Shown: positions 22,971-37,489, numbered from the stretch's first letter. The stretch: 64,000 nucleotides of DNA from Struthidea cinerea (GCA_013397865.1 VZTI01005061.1:2734902-2798901); one strand, 5' to 3'. Translations and numbers: made by a program. The notes: generated by a model from the letters alone, not told the origin.

Positions 22971-25900
22971 CTGAAGCTGATCCAAAGTTTCAGGTGTTGT
23001 GCCTGCTCTCAGTTTAGATTTTTCAACAAACATAATTTCTAAAGTGTAATTATTGGGGAAGAACCTTTTCTCTGTAGCATCAGTGGAATTTAATATCCTT
23101 TGATAGGATTGCTCATCTGTAACTGATGTCAAAATGTGGGTCTCTCTCAGATATATTTTACTTTGGCTTAATTAAAATGTACCTCCACTACTGGCATGGA
23201 AGTAATTTTATACAAAACCCCCAATGTGTGTATTTACTCATCTTGTAAAAAAATGGATCAAACAGTCAGTAATGGTGATATGAATAGTTAGTAAATTTTT
23301 TTTCTTATAATAGAAAGTATGCATAAAAATTACTGGCATTTTCTCTTAAATAGGAGAGTGAAGGGATTGAGAAGCAGCTTGATAGAAAAGCAAATATTCA
23401 GCAGGCAGTTTAAGAATATAGGTATTTGTTCATTTTCATGTACATTATAAAATATTCTGGCCCAAGAAACACATTTGAAATTTGGAAACTAGAGGACTGT
23501 CAGACAAGGTCCAGTAGTTTCAGCAAGAAGAAAATTGAAAAAACTTATAAAAAGAACCACATTATAATTAACGCTTTAGAAGCTGTGAGAAGGGACAATA
23601 TTAGTCAAGTAACATATTAGAAAGGAGTTATAAGGAGAACTGATAATTCTGATGATGTGTTGACACTCAGTGCTTTGATTTGTTGGAACTGCGTTAGCAG
23701 TTTCAGTCTTACTTATTTCCAGAACTGACCCATTCGTTTTATAAAAACGTTACTATTACAGCTAGAAAAGCTTTCCGTCCCCCTGCCCCAATTCCTTTAA
23801 AATGTGAAACAAAGTGGGTTTTTTTGGATCTTTGCACTGGAAGCAGGATGGGAAGAGGCAACACCCATGATCTAGGGCCTGGAACAATTTCTCAGTTTAC
23901 ATTACCATAAACTCAGAGGGGCTGGCAAACAGCTCCTGAAGGACAGGCTTTGTGCCAATGGGCTTAAATGTTACCATATATTTCCACTGAAGAAATAGCA
24001 ACCAATAATAAAGATGCCAGAGGGCAGGGGGCTCTTTCATATATCCTAGCTGGGTTAGAAACCTTCTGAATTTTCATCAGGCTTGCAGTTATTTTGCTTG
24101 TTACATACTTTAGAAGAGTTTCCCCAATACCCTTCAGAGATGCTATTTCTGCTCTCCGGATGTTATCTTGCAATTATGACTAAGCAAGAAAACTTCACAG
24201 GGAAAACCCACTTCTTCCTCTCATTCTGTACAGTCAAATTCCCACTTAGGATTTTTGGAGCACTTTCAGACAGCCTGTTAGTTCTCACCACTGAAGTCAT
24301 TTGCAGCACTGAAGGTATCTTTTGTTCTGTAGGATGGAGCAGAATGATGAAAAAGGCTCTGCCAGAGGCCACCAGAGTGGTCTTGTCTCTGGGGAGCAGG
24401 GGTGGATGGGCTGGTAACACTGCTTTGGGCAAGGGGAATGAGTCTCAGCTGCTGGATAGGAAACTGCAGCTGAGGGGAGGGCAAAGTACACTACCTCAAC
24501 CAACAGCAGGATCTCAAGTGTGGAAGAGAGGAAAACTGTGGTTTCTCACCTGCTCTCCTGGTCCAAGATTCACTGAGTTTTATGGAGTAATGTTCTGAAG
24601 TCAGCAGGGTCGTTACCATATTGTTTTCAGCCTCCTGGTTCAGTGGCTTGTGTCAGCAAGGACGGGGGCAGCAGTGTGTGGTTCCTTAGCTTTTGGAGAA
24701 AGCAGGGCTTCTGAGGATGTTTCAATCAAGGGGCCTAAGCAGAGCTTCTCTCTAGCAGCAGGCCCGAAGGACTGCTCCCTCGTCACAGCCCCTCTGAACT
24801 GGGATAGGGTCCCCACAAGCTCATGGCAGATGCACCTTGCCATGGGACAGGGGGAAATAAGCTCGTGGTGGTAGGGGATTTCAGCAGGGACAAGACATCC
24901 TCCTTGGTGGCTGCTCATGCTTTTCTTTTTTTCTGCTCCCTTAGTCCTGTGTATGGGGTTGTGGAGACAAAATATGTGAGGTTCCAGCACCAGAAGCAGG
25001 AGGTCAGAGGGAGCTGGGCCACCAGGGAGCTTCAAGTAACCACTTAAGGAAAGGAGATGTTAAGTCCTTCAGCCTTCTCCAGCTGTCTACGTAAAGCTGA
25101 GCAAAATAAATACTGATAATAACAACAGTAAACCCTCCATACTGAGAGTATTTCCTGGTTTACAGTCTTCACAAGCAGAAATGCCCTTAAAGCCTCTTGG
25201 CTGAGATTTATTTAATCTCAGATTCTGATGTAAATTTGCACTTGGTGACCTGGCAGCAATCAAGGAAAAGAGGTGCTAACTGGGAAAAGATCCTGCTTCT
25301 CTTTGTTTAAACGTTCAGCTTGGGCTGTGAAATTGCATTTGTAAGGGAGGAATAAACTCTGAAGCCCTTCAGCAGAAATGGATTTCACATATTTAGTGGA
25401 TGCCTCAAGGCAATTTCTTTTCTTAATGGGATCAGAGCACAGCTTTAATTTTTCACATTTTATAAGGCTTTTCCTTGGAATTACTTTTTATCTGGTTCCT
25501 CTGTTAATGGATCCTTCACACTGAGGCATGAGTAAGAGAAAAAAAGTCTTTAGAGAATAAAAAAGTAGAATCATACTGGGAAAAAGTCATATAATAAATT
25601 GGAGATCAGAGACAATAAAACTGCCACATTTTTAGTTGATAAATGCTAGTCTCATCTCCTTTAGATTTTGAAGACATTAAAATATTAAACCAAACCTTCG
25701 TTTTTTAAAAGAATGTTTTACTAGATGGATAGAGAGTCACAGGAACTATTTGGGCACAATATTAAATTGTCCCTGGGAACTGTGACGGTTTTGATGTGTT
25801 AAAATGTCATGTTCCTAGGCAGGAATAGTGACCTCACCTGAACAAAAATGCGGTGTCTGCAGACCCTTCACTTAAAATAAGACAGAAACAGATGAACCAG

Positions 25901-26299
25901 TCTTCAGAGGGTTTTAAGGTGTCCACTTTGTAACATCAGAGCAATTAGGGAGGATAGCAAAGGCAGAGCAGGATAATTTTTGTTTTCTAAGAGATTATGC
26001 ACAACAGTTGAATTTAATGTAACTCACGGAAAAAGTCCCTGCTTATTATTGAAGTCATTAGTCTTTCCTGGTTTTGCCACTGGCATTTTACAGTACTGGT
26101 GCCATTTGATCTCAGAAGGCTTGTTTCTTTTAATGCAGCTGAGGGATGATATTACAAATAAGAATATAGATAGCTCTGTCATAATAATGAGGGACATTTC
26201 TGAGATGCTTAATATGACAATCATACCTTTTGTTTTTCTTGGATCCTAATTTTCCTTAAAAAAATAAAAATGTGCAGAAGTAGTCCCATTATTGATCTG

Positions 26300-26480
26300 G
26301 AATCCAAAGGAGTTAGTTTTGAGTCACTATAATTGGCAAAGGCTTTTACAGCTCATTAACTGCAAGATTATGTGGCACAATTCATTAAAATTCTGTTTCA
26401 CTGAATGCATTTGTAAACACCTTCTGAGAAGTTTATCACTCTTTGCATAACGCTGAGCTTTCTTTCAGCAGTTACATTTC
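26300..26480. promoter_or_regulatory. Weak candidate conserved non-coding element
   Basis: The sequence is complex and AT-rich. It has clustered ATTA/TAAT cores (CTATAATTGGC, CTCATTAACTGC, CAATTCATTAAAATTC), a CACTGAATGCATTTG block and CTTTGCATAACGCTGAGC, without any sign of a repeat. The call rests on motif style only. Confidence 0.18.
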
Positions 26481-28099
26481 TCTGCTGCTGTTTACTGATA
26501 TAGGAGTCTGGAGTAAGTTATGGTAAAAACGTCCTATCTTCTCACAGCAAAGGGAAGAAAAAGGAAATGTGTTGACTCTGAAGCGTTACAGATATTAATT
26601 AAACATTACTATACTATTTCCATTAGACAACTGTATTTATTAAACCTCTCATTCCATTACTTCAGTGCACATTTTTTGCAAGAAGAGTTTGAATTTATTA
26701 CAAGTATGAAACAAAATTTACAGCACAAGCCATCTTTATTTTTTCTTTTTCTGCAGCAGCAAAAGAGATTGCTGCATCCTGGCCAGCAAAACCACAAATA
26801 ATCTTCCTTTCCCTCTTGTCAGATAGATTTAAATTATTTTTCATCTAGAAGCATTTATCCAGGAGAATATCTAACCTATTCCTTGCAGCTCTATGAGTAA
26901 ATAAGTATTGTACTCACAATACAAGCTGGGCAAGTGCTTGTGAAAATGATGAGAGATATAATACGGTTTAGAATAGAGAAGACTGAAGAGTAGAGAAGTC
27001 TCCCACTCCCATTCTCATTTTAGCATCAGGGGGTTCAAGTCATCACTGCTGAAAGCGTAAAACTTTTAACCTTCATTACAACTTAAATCTTTCAGGTAGG
27101 AGCAGAGCAGATGCTTGTGAATTGTGAATCCGAATGGGTACGGCCTGCCAAAGCATGGAATATATGGTTTATCTATGAATAAATGAACTCTAAATTCCAT
27201 TAATTATGTTGTCTAAATTTTCCTTGACTACACAGTTAACCCAGCATGCTTGTTTCAGAAACCGTCATCTACTTTGTGGACAGATAAAGCTGTCAGACAG
27301 CCCTCGCAAGTTGGATCATGTCGTGGGTCTCCAGTCCTTCCTCTTTGTACCTGCCTGGCTGCTTCTGCCACCACTGTCATTCTTTCTCACCCTTGGATTC
27401 AGTATACCTGTGATGGCAAGGCGGGATTTGCTCCTGTATGAGAAATGATTCACTGTGGTGTTGCTCTGGTTTTATGGAGGCAGAATATAATGTAATTTAG
27501 GGATTTAAGATGTACTCAGCAGTAAGGAAACATGTCTAATGTGTTAAATCTAGGACAACAGCCTTGTGCCATTTCTCCAGATTTTTTTTATGCTACTGTG
27601 GTAAGACACCAGAAGACAAGGCAGTACCTGGAACCTGTGCTTACTTTCATTAACTGTGGCCGGGGCTCGGTGCTTTTATGTTGACAGTTTTACTGTTGAA
27701 AGCTTTAGTATTGAGAAAGTCAGTTTAGCTAATTGATATAAAAATCATGCTTTTCTTACATACCTGTACTGAATCATTCTTTGATTCAGTACATGAAAAC
27801 ATACCAGCTGGGCTGTTGTCTGAACTCAGCTGTGGCACCAAGGGAGCTATTGAGATATAAATGTCTATTTTGTGTAGCTGGCACAACTGTCACACAAGTA
27901 ACAAGACTTTGGTTTGTTCTGGTACATTTTGTGTTTTGGAAATAGCAGATGGTATGAACTCTTAGAAACAAATGACTGAATTTCCTATTTAATGTCATGA
28001 GAATACTTTTTTCCTCACCACAATAAACTGTATCTTTTCCTCTGTACTCTGGGCAAGGACTGTCCTTGCATTTGTAGATTCATTGTCTTTGAATAATTT

Positions 28100-28125
28100 A
28101 ATATATATATTTTTGTGTGTGTGTG
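28100..28125. repeat. Short (TA)n/(TG)n compound microsatellite
   Basis: AATATATATATTTTTGTGTG continues as TGTGTG and is followed by GAGCACACATGCGTG, which is partly complementary to the TG run. Confidence 0.85.
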
Positions 28126-30084
28126 AGCACACATGCGTGCCTGTACATGTTTATGTATATGGCTACATTAATAATTAAACAAATGCTTTTGCATATCTGT
28201 TACACAGTTAAACTAGCAACTCTGGATATTTTTAAAACAAACTGTAGGTGCTCAGGTTTGCTTACCTTGGTGTCCAAAGTTTCAAACAGACATCTCTGAA
28301 TTGGTAGAATTAGCAGGGCTGTCAGAATATGTGAGCACAGCCAGCCTGAAAACGTAAAATGTCTGAGAAGAATGGCAAATCAAAGCACGTGAGTGGCGAA
28401 CTGAAGATGAGTGCATCTTCTGGTTTCTGTTTTGTCTCGGCTGCGTGTTCCTCTCTTTCATGTTTATTTGACTTGCTCCACAGGTTGGTGCAACTGTTAC
28501 AATTAACTTGACTGAAGTGGTTTACTGCCAGCAGGTTAAAATAATCTTTCCTTCTTTAAACTCCTCTCTTCTACTCTAAGGAAAGGGTGAATGATTCATG
28601 AAAACAACAATCACTGGAGGAATGCAAAAGCAGCTCAACTGTAGGAATGAAGTGGAATCTGCCCTTGGGCTTTCTGCTCTCATGGGCTTTATGCTGAAAG
28701 CCTGACTTTAGAAAGTAGCACACCTGTGACTTCTTCCCTTCCCACTTACGGAAAGCAAGTGATCAGGCAGGAGGAAGAAAGGGAAAAGTCTTCACTCTGT
28801 CTTCTCTGCTACCAGCTGACATCACAGAACAATAAGGGGAGCAAGCACAGGCCAAAAATTGAAGGTCATACAGCCTGGTGCTGAAAAGCAGGTTGAGAAA
28901 ATGATTTAGATTCCTAATCCCTTTGACATCACTGTTCAAGCTCTGGATTGTAAATTACTCTGTGCTGCAGTAAAGGGAAAGCTGAAGGAAATCAGGCACT
29001 GAAGTTTTTACACTGATCTTGTCTGGTAACTTTGTGAAGACAGGATCCAGGCCAGGCTGGGTAACACTATTTGTCTGTAATTCAGTGCAGTAACAGACCT
29101 GCATTGTCAAACTGCAAGGAACCATAATCACATGGCTACAGTTATCTGAGACTTTTGCTGGATAAAGTCTACTTTTGTTCCACGTAGAAAAAACATTGCA
29201 AAGTTTTTATTAGGTCCTGAGGCAGAAGGAATACTGTAAAAAGCAATTTTTTTTCCATCATGAATAGACAGGCTTTAGTTTCAAATTCTTGAAGAAGATG
29301 CAGAATCTCATTGATAAAGCTAAACAAGAGTATGAATTCTGAGTTTTGTCTTCTAGGAGCATGGGGACAGAGATCTAGAATTTCCTGTAGAAAATATTTT
29401 GTGATTTGATTCTTTTTCCTAATGTTTTAAGTTACAGCATCTGAGGAAGATTATTCTGTTGAAACATCTCCTTTCCATTGGTATTTGTTTTTCTCAAAAT
29501 TGATGCACTATTGAAACAGCTCAGGCGTGATGCAGTATGGAAAGGGACTTTAGAGACAACAAAAAGCTTCACACTACAACACATCAACATGACATTTCTA
29601 AGTGAAATTCTTTTATTTTAACTGTATATATTTCAAGCTCCAAATAATGCCTTGTTTTCATTTTGATGAAAGTGAAAATGACAGGAAAAAATCAATTTGT
29701 GGACAGTCTTACATTCCTAGGACTTTCTTCCCACTGATGAGACTGAGGAAGCTGAGAGTTATCGTGATGAAAATAAAAATACTGTTAGTGTAATGCTTAT
29801 TTTCTCAGACTCCTTGTTTGCCAGGAACTGAAGAGGTGGTTGATAGAGCAGATTGAAATCCAGCTAGTTTTCCATTCACATTCACCTGAGATTTCATGGC
29901 TTCCACTCTAGTTCTCCATCAATGCTTGCTTGAAAGTTAAAAAATGTCAAGTTTTGCAAAAACATGGCCCAGAGGCAGGGCCCTTGATGCTCGTAATTTT
30001 GAACTTGTCAAAGTAAATATGGTTTGTATTGTATTTATTGCCTGAAATCTGAGCAGACAAAACTCATTCCTTCTCAAGGGGACT

Positions 30085-30108
30085 TAAAGCAATTGGCCAA
30101 TTGCTTTA
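30085..30108. other. Perfect 24-bp palindrome
   Basis: The half TAAAGCAATTGG (30085-30096) is followed directly by its exact reverse complement CCAATTGCTTTA, with no spacer. The centre ATTGGCCAAT holds two inverted CCAAT boxes and the TTGGC/GCCAA halves recognised by NFI-type factors. A chance palindrome of this length is expected about 0.004 times in 64 kb of random sequence. Function is unknown. Confidence 0.9.
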
Positions 30109-31147
30109 GAAATGTGTCTTTTGAGGGTAGACAATTTTATTTATAGAGTTCCTCTCCTCATACTTTTTTATATGCACTTCCTATGCATAATTTTAGGGAC
30201 TGTTTCTCCTCTCCAACAGCATTTTGCATGCATATGTCTCCACTGCTGTAGAGGAGATGCTGCTATCAGCATCATCATGAGCTAAAAGAGTCCAGAGGAT
30301 TTTGCTACCTCATTGGCAAAAGCAGCTTTAAACTACATTGAATTTCTTTGGTTGCATTTTCTTGCTTTCAACAGCAGACTCTACTTTTGTCCTCATTTAA
30401 TGTTGAACCAGGCTGGGAATATATTTAGTTTGATTACAGTACATTGGAAACCTTCAAGAAGATCACTGGCCTGCTGAAGGGGTGGAATGCATTCTGGACA
30501 TTTCTGCCCCTGCCTTAAATTTTCCAAAGTCGACTTCCCACACAGCGAGATCCAAGGCTATGATGCCATATCCCAACTCCCTTCTTTATCTCCACGTATT
30601 TATTTACAGTATTTAGATATAGGGATTTGCAAAAGAGATAAGAGCAAGGCTTTGGATACAGCCATAAAGACACTTCTGCCATTCTTGGCTGAACAATTTT
30701 CTTCTGGGCAAACACTGCATTTATGAGCTGGCAACAAGTTGTCTTTTCCAATTCCCAGTGCTGATGGAGCAAGACACTCACTTTGCCAGTATCTGTGAGG
30801 GCCAGGCATTCCTAAGTTTAGTACTTAAGTGAGAGAATTATCTTGGATATGTGCCTAGTCTCACCTAGTCAAGAGTTCTTGTGCTTTATCTAAAATAATT
30901 AAAGGTTTACATAGTAGAGATTTTGTGCTGAAGTATTCCATCCTCCCAGCAGAGCAAGGCAGCTATTAGACTATAGTGTCTCATTCCCTTAGTGAATATT
31001 AAATCATTAGAAATTGTTCCACTTGATATAAAATGCTTAAATAACTCTTAGCTCAAAAAAGGAGAGAAAAAGAATCAATATTCCAATGCTGAATACTCTT
31101 CTGGAAAGCAGTGAGTTTAGTTTCAAATCTGGGTCTACTGGGAAACC
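30109..31147. other. Unique non-coding stretch
   Basis: Nothing recognised. Opposing open frames of 70-90 codons at 30487-30809 have no domain. Confidence 0.6.
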
Positions 31148-31200
31148 TGTGGCAGAACCAGGAGCTGAACCTTGGTTTCTGAGGGCACAAAATAGTAGCT
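31148..31200 (-). mobile_element. Possible MIR-like SINE fragment, antisense
   Basis: GTGGCAGAACCAGGAGCTGA followed by ACCTTGGTTTCTGA parallels the antisense MIR core 'gtggcagagccaggattcgaacccaggtctga'. Only about 50 bp match, so this is tentative. Confidence 0.4.
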
Positions 31201-34200
31201 TCAACAGAGTTCAGTGCACTTACCTTATAGGCACCTTGGAGATAGGCTTATCTTAACTGTGGGTTCCTGCAAAAATTCGGAGTCACTGTGAAGACATTTA
31301 TTCCTCTAAAAAACACTTAATGAAATTTTTCTAAATCTTCTGGAGTAACTTGTCTGGCTTGTAACTTGTTATTGGTGAGCTAAGTCACAAGATGTACCAA
31401 AACATAAATTAGTTAAAATTATGGCATTTGGGCAGGAAAAGTGCTTTCTTATCAGAGTGATTATACTCTACTTTATTTACACTATGGACAGCAGACATTG
31501 AGTGTGCTATTTTTTTAATTCAGCTGCACAACAGAAATCTTTATAAATCAAGCGCTTTTATATTCAAGCTGACATTATCACCAGCAAGAACGGATTGTCT
31601 CGGTTAGTTTAAGATTCTCACTTCAAAGTCAACCATGTATTTAACACTTATCAACAAAATTAATGAGCAGACACTGGTGGCCTCTGAGGGACCAAGTGGC
31701 ACTGGTGGCAGTTCTCTCAGAGAAGAATCCCCATAAAATAACACCTAATGTCTTCCTAGCTGAAATAAGAGGAGAGTCTGAAACCTTTAAAATTGAAATA
31801 GTTTAATAGTTAAGGTTTAAAACCTTAAAATCCTTCATGTTTATGTCTTGGCCCATATGGACAAGACTGCCTGGGTGAAATACCCTTCTCAGAATGAGAG
31901 ATTTCAGGGCTGATCCAAACTGAACAATCCAAACTGTGCTTAGTCTGGTGCAAAACCTGCTGTGGGAATAAATCTATCTTTTCCTAAACCAATGTACTTC
32001 CTTTCAACTCTTTATTCAGCTGGGAAAAAAGGATGCAGCATGAGTGTGTTCCCCAGGGATGATGTGAAGTAATTACACTCATGTGCTTTAGCAAGCAGTG
32101 GCCACAAGTAGTTCCTGGCAGTGCTCATGTCTGCTCTGCTTTCCAATGCCAGGATAAGGCTCTTTATTTAGGCACCCGACCCAAAGTTCCAGAGAAGTAC
32201 ATAGGGTGCACTCTTGATATAACACGTGGGCAAACACTGCTGCCACCACCGCATCCATGTTTCAGTGGGAAGAGAGGCAGCTGTTACTGCCGGCTGTGGT
32301 AAATGGCTGTCCCTAGAAAGGTGTGCCTTTAGAAGGGTGTAATGGCAGTGGCTGTGTGATCAGACCTCATCTCTGATTTGCCTTATAGGCAAAGTTCTAT
32401 CCTTATTGATACAATTACCACAGTAGTGCAACACAGTCAGAACCCCACCTCTTTTGTTCATTGTTCCAGGTCTGCAAACACATTCAGCAGAAAGCCTACG
32501 GATCTACTCTTCAGCTTTGTGGATATTCTGTAAGAGGTTTAACATGAAACAAATATTCTTTAGACTCTTGAAATCAGGGTGTAAGTATTTATTGCCCTAC
32601 CCCATGCTGGAGTTTGCTACTCTTGTGACAGATGCAGCAGAAGGGAATTTACACCTGTGCTTCAGTTGTTCAGTTTGCAGCCTACTGTCTTAGCACAAAC
32701 TCACATATTCATCAGCAGGTTAAACTGAGATGCCAGGATGAGAATTGGAGCAGCTGAAATGCAAACACATGCTCTCTTCCTGAAAACACAGTTTCTTCCT
32801 GCTCTCAGCCCTGCCAAAACATTTCATTAGCTCTTTCCAATTCCCACAATTTCCTACTGGCTTTCTGGTGTTGGGGAAAAGGAGTCAAATGCAGCGCTTG
32901 ATAACTGCACCCTAATTTTACTAAGAGACATTATTTTTCTTTGAAAGACTTGAAACAACCTCCCTTTGCTCAGAGTTAGATTCTACCTGGTCATGGTAGG
33001 GCTAACCTAGTAAGTGATTAAATAAAAAAGGAAAATCTTAAGCAATAGATTTGGATTCCCTTCCCCATTTCACTGATGTTTTTAGTATGTAGTTCCAAGA
33101 GAACCAAACCTCTTTGTGGAGCAGGAGTTGAACCTGTAACACTCCAGCAGTATCGTCAGGGCTATTTCTGACACCTGCAGGCAATGCAAAACTGAAAGAT
33201 GACTGCCAATTTCTAGGCTGCCTTGACCATGATCAGGTTTTCAAGGTAATCAAGACAGAAGTGTCGCAAAAAGGCTTTTAACTGAATTTTCAGAACATTT
33301 TTGGCCTGGTAGGAACCCAGGCTGACCTTTGAGTGCATATTTCCAAGTCCTTACACAATGTATATCCTCTTTGGAATACTCTTGCGCAATAGTAGAGAGG
33401 AAAAGAAGAAGAGAACTGCAAAGAAGGAAAGAATTGCACTATGTTTTACATTAGTGCTATCTGCTCAGGCTCCACAGCTTCTTTAAAGCTACTGTAGGAT
33501 AATTTGATGGAAGATACCAGGCTTTTCCCAACCATCCCCAGAGCTTCCAAATCCCACTGTAAATTCGGTAAGTTACAAACCTTTAGCAAACTCTCTCTGA
33601 AGTATACAATGAAACATATAATGAAAATTAAATGGACAGTAGCCAGCAAGTACAAAAACAATCTGTCACTGTAAGACATTTCTACACAAACCTAAAATGT
33701 AGTACACAAAAGGTGTACTATCAGTCAAAAGCAGAGGAGCTTGAATGTAAAGCAGCCCTAAGCTTCTTTGTACCACAGGTCTTTAATTAGACCTAAAAAA
33801 TGAATATGAATCTGGAGGAGGAGAATTGGCAGGAGACCACTGCTGACGATGCTCCTCACAATGAACAGCGGTGTTTTGACTCTATAGAGCAGATAAAAGC
33901 AAATGTGTGTCCTTTGTTTCTATAATAGGATGCAACATGCATTACACAGACAAAAGAAAAGATCAATGTCTGAGACTTCCAAGGCTCAATTTCTAGAGGG
34001 CACAATGTACAAATGAAAAAGTTCATGGGGAACAATGATCCAACATTTAGCCCCAAGTCTGTTTTCTTTACAATTGGAAAACGCTGTTTCAAAAAACAAT
34101 ACAAAAGACACACACACAGAAACGAAGAGATACATGAAAACATAGGAGACTGGGAAGGATTAATATGAATTTTGTTCCAGTTTTACATTCATGCTGAAAT

Positions 34201-37093
34201 TTTTTCCTGAAGACTTCACTCTGTGAAGGAAGGTTGCCTTGAACTCGGTAATGGACATTTTTTACATCAGGAAGAGGAGCAGATGGTGTTTCAAAACATG
34301 TGAGATGGTCACACTATGATTATTTGCCATGGAAGATGACATTTTGAGCCCTAGTTGCAGAAGTCCCCAGGAAACTGAGGACTTGTGTTCTTTGTTAGAA
34401 CTTCAAACATGTTTGAGGAGTTTTGTTTCAAAACATGGTCCTATGTCCTCTTGAATGTATAGGCTTAGTATAAAATAATCACGGCATGAATTTCTCCAGT
34501 TTTCACCATGAATTTTAATGACTGTGACACACTTTTGGCCTTAGGAATGTGTTGGTCAAGCTATTAGGTCTGGTGTCTTCTACAGTTGAACTGATTTGTT
34601 CCAGATGAACAACATGTTTAAGCAGCAAGATTCTTTGTTTTCAGTATTTTATTTGAAATTCAAATGAGTTCTTAACTGAAAGATCTTTGAAATAAAATAC
34701 TTTCCTAATAGTCTTGAAGATTCTGTATTTCAAAGTTGTAAGGAAAACTTTTCTTAAAAGATGAAATTCTCACACACTGTTTTTTTGGGATAGTGGGAAT
34801 ATAATTTTTCACATCTGACCTCACAAATATATTTGGAAGGTGTTGTGGAAATGAATGATATTAATGGCTTGCTGTGGGTAGAAAATGTACTTATCTATTC
34901 CAAAACCAAGATCTGCTCAGTTCATCTCACTTTAACCTGGCTGACTGAAGTTACAGCTCTTACTCAGAATGATTGCTTCAAGACTTTGGGATCTCAATTT
35001 AGGCACAGACCAAAGAACAGACCTGACTTCAATGATTCTTAGAACAAAACAGGGCCCTGGGAAGCATGAAGAGTATGTGAAGATGAAACACCCTCCACAC
35101 TAAAAGTGAATATTGCTTTTGTGCATCTTCAAGGGATTCGGTCCCAGATAGAGGAATACTTGAGAAGTTACTCCTTTCTTTATTACTTACATGAGCTCAG
35201 TACTCCTGCTGACCATCTCACAGAGTTTCATGCCTGCTGTGAGCTGTTAAAAGAAGAGGGAAGGGGAGGACCAATCATTTTAAAAATACGAAAGTTATGG
35301 ATTGCTCAAAGTGCAAGAGCCATGGGCTCAGTGAAAGTCAGTGGGGCTCAGGAAGGAAGTAGTCAGCTCCCTGTGAAGGCTTGGGATTGACAGAGTTTCT
35401 GTTTCTGAGAGGAATGTGATGGAAAGGCAAAGAACATGAGATATAGAAATTGAGAGTGGCATAGATCTGGAGAGCCCTGAAGAATGGCCAGATGTCTCTG
35501 GGTTATTTGACTTGAGATAGGAACACCAACATTAAAAAATACCTCTAGGAAATACTCATAGAGGGAGAATGCAAGAATGAGTATTTCAGCTGATTTTCCT
35601 TTCTGTGTATGTAAAATGGAGAGAGAAAGCAGTTAGGAAAGTAAAAGCTGTAGGCCTTGAGGAAAAACTAAAATTAAATTTTTTTTATATGGAACTTGAA
35701 GGAAAAAAATACTCATTCTAAATATGCCATAACCTAAGCCATAGTTGGCTGTGCAACTCTTTTTTGTTCTCTGGGTGAATGGAACCTGTTTGCTGCCTCT
35801 GGTAACCCATAGGCTGTGGTCCTGTGGGTCCACCTGCAAGACACTTGTCTGTCTCTGTTGAGCTTTTGGGATCCTAGAGGTACATTTAACTCTTTGAGTG
35901 AGCTCTGTGTGCCCTCACATGTCTCTGCACTCTCATCAGTTAAAGGCCTTGCAAAAACAGCCGGAAAAGTACACTACCCTTCTGTGCTCCTCTTCGACAG
36001 AAATGAAGAAAACTATGATTTAACCCCATCTAAAGAGTTTCACCACATGTGAATAACAAAAGATCTATGGAAAATCCTTTTCACAAAACTGAAAAGCTGA
36101 TTGGACATCACTTTAGACAGGTGATAAAAACAGGGTTTGTAGAAAGACAGACGCACAGGAACAAATGTCAACATAGAGAGAAAGCTCTCACTGCTGCAAG
36201 TGGGCTCTTTTGAGCAGGGACAGGTCAAATAAAAAAACCTAATTCAGATCTCATGTGACACCCAGCTCTCTTCCAGTATCCTGAAAGATCAAGCTCGTTT
36301 CTGGAGGCAGTGTCATCCTCCTCTGCACCCAAAGGCAGAGGTGAGCAGCAGGACCGAACCCCAGTTTCACAGCACATTTGTCAAGGTGATGCCACCCCAT
36401 GAGAGGAGAGAGGAACGCTGGCAGGTCACAGCAGTGTCAGCCCGGTGCTGCCAGCAGCCACGCCTCAGCAGGGTAAATGGTGCTGCCTACCCTTCTGCAC
36501 AGCAAAGGGCAAGGCAGGGGGGGATGGAGGTTTCACTTGTCAGATGTGTGGCTAAGGGGGAAAATAGGTTTGGCAGTTACGAGGGAATTTCAAAATTCCA
36601 CAGCCATTGATTTCGCAGAAAAAAAAGAAAAATGAAGAAAAATGGAAATCCCTCTGGTTTACAGTTGTTCCCTCTCTTTTGCCGGCCAGCAGTGGAGCTT
36701 TGTGAGAAAATAAGGTCTTTCTGTTACCATTTGCTGCCTCAAAATGAGAAGGTAGCCTCATTTTGAGAGCCTCAAATGTTGTTGCATCACAGCAGCAGGT
36801 AGCATCCAGTGTACTCATTTATAACCAATGGGAGGAAGCTGAAAGATAAGAACAAGCTCTAACATTTTATTACCCTTTCCAATCTGATTAATCCAATTTA
36901 GTCTGATGAATGTAAAGAAAGAAAATAGCAGTTCTTTGTACTCCACTGCTACATTTCATTACAAGTGCCTAACGAATGTTAATGAATTAATTTTCAGGCA
37001 CCTTTTCTGAAGCAAAGTATTTTTGCACCTGACCTGCTCACACAGAGAAAGGCAGGAGTAAACAAATAAATACTGAAGGTCTTACACATTAAT
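31201..37093. other. Unique non-coding stretch
   Basis: About 5.9 kb without a supported gene. Open frames do not exceed about 95 codons. A slightly GC-richer patch lies at about 36300-36540. No repeat family is recognised. Confidence 0.6.
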
Positions 37094-37094
37094 C

Positions 37095-37113
37095 ATATAT
37101 ATATATATATATA
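37095..37113. repeat. (AT)n microsatellite
   Basis: About nine AT dinucleotides in a row, in AT-rich surroundings. Confidence 0.95.
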
Positions 37114-37484
37114 AAATTCATTTTGCAAGCAGCTTAAAAGATTCAACAGTTAAGCTTTTGTCAGAAATCATGGAAATTGAAATCATGGCAAATAAGAGAG
37201 AAATCCATCTTCTAGTCCTTTAAATGCAAGACTAAACTTTACCTAAGTGTACATTATGCTATACTCCATCCAGTTTCAGAATGTATAAGTAGAGGGTTTT
37301 TCCCTTTGATATTTGGAAATTTCTAACTAGTAGTATGTTCTACATTAAAGGGACACTTATAAATTAATGCGGGCTAGAAATATTAGTATTTCAAAAATAA
37401 GCCTACTGGAAAATTGCTACATTTAGTGTAGCAAATCCGTGGCATAAAATGTTAATTTGTTCACAAGCTTCTTGGGTGCAGTTA
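37114..37484. other. AT-rich non-coding stretch
   Basis: No open frame and no recognised repeat between the two microsatellites. Confidence 0.6.
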
Positions 37485-37489
37485 GTATA

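Larger units (their letters stand above)
22971..30084. other. Unique non-coding stretch
   Basis: About 7 kb with no gene I can support. A 171-codon open frame at 24083-24598 overlaps three minus-strand frames and has no domain. A GC-richer patch lies at about 24340-25050. A TA/TG microsatellite and a possible conserved element inside this block are listed separately. Confidence 0.55.

Noticed and set aside
24083..24598. 171-codon open frame
   Set aside because: Overlaps several minus-strand frames in a locally GC-richer patch; no domain.
24823..25047. Frame containing VVGDFS, similar to the GDFN motif of LINE endonucleases
   Set aside because: Only five or six residues fit; the rest does not follow the CR1 endonuclease order, so chance is more likely.
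34288..34437. Direct repeat GTTTCAAAACATG 137 bp apart
   Set aside because: Short, AT-rich and with no further similarity around the copies.
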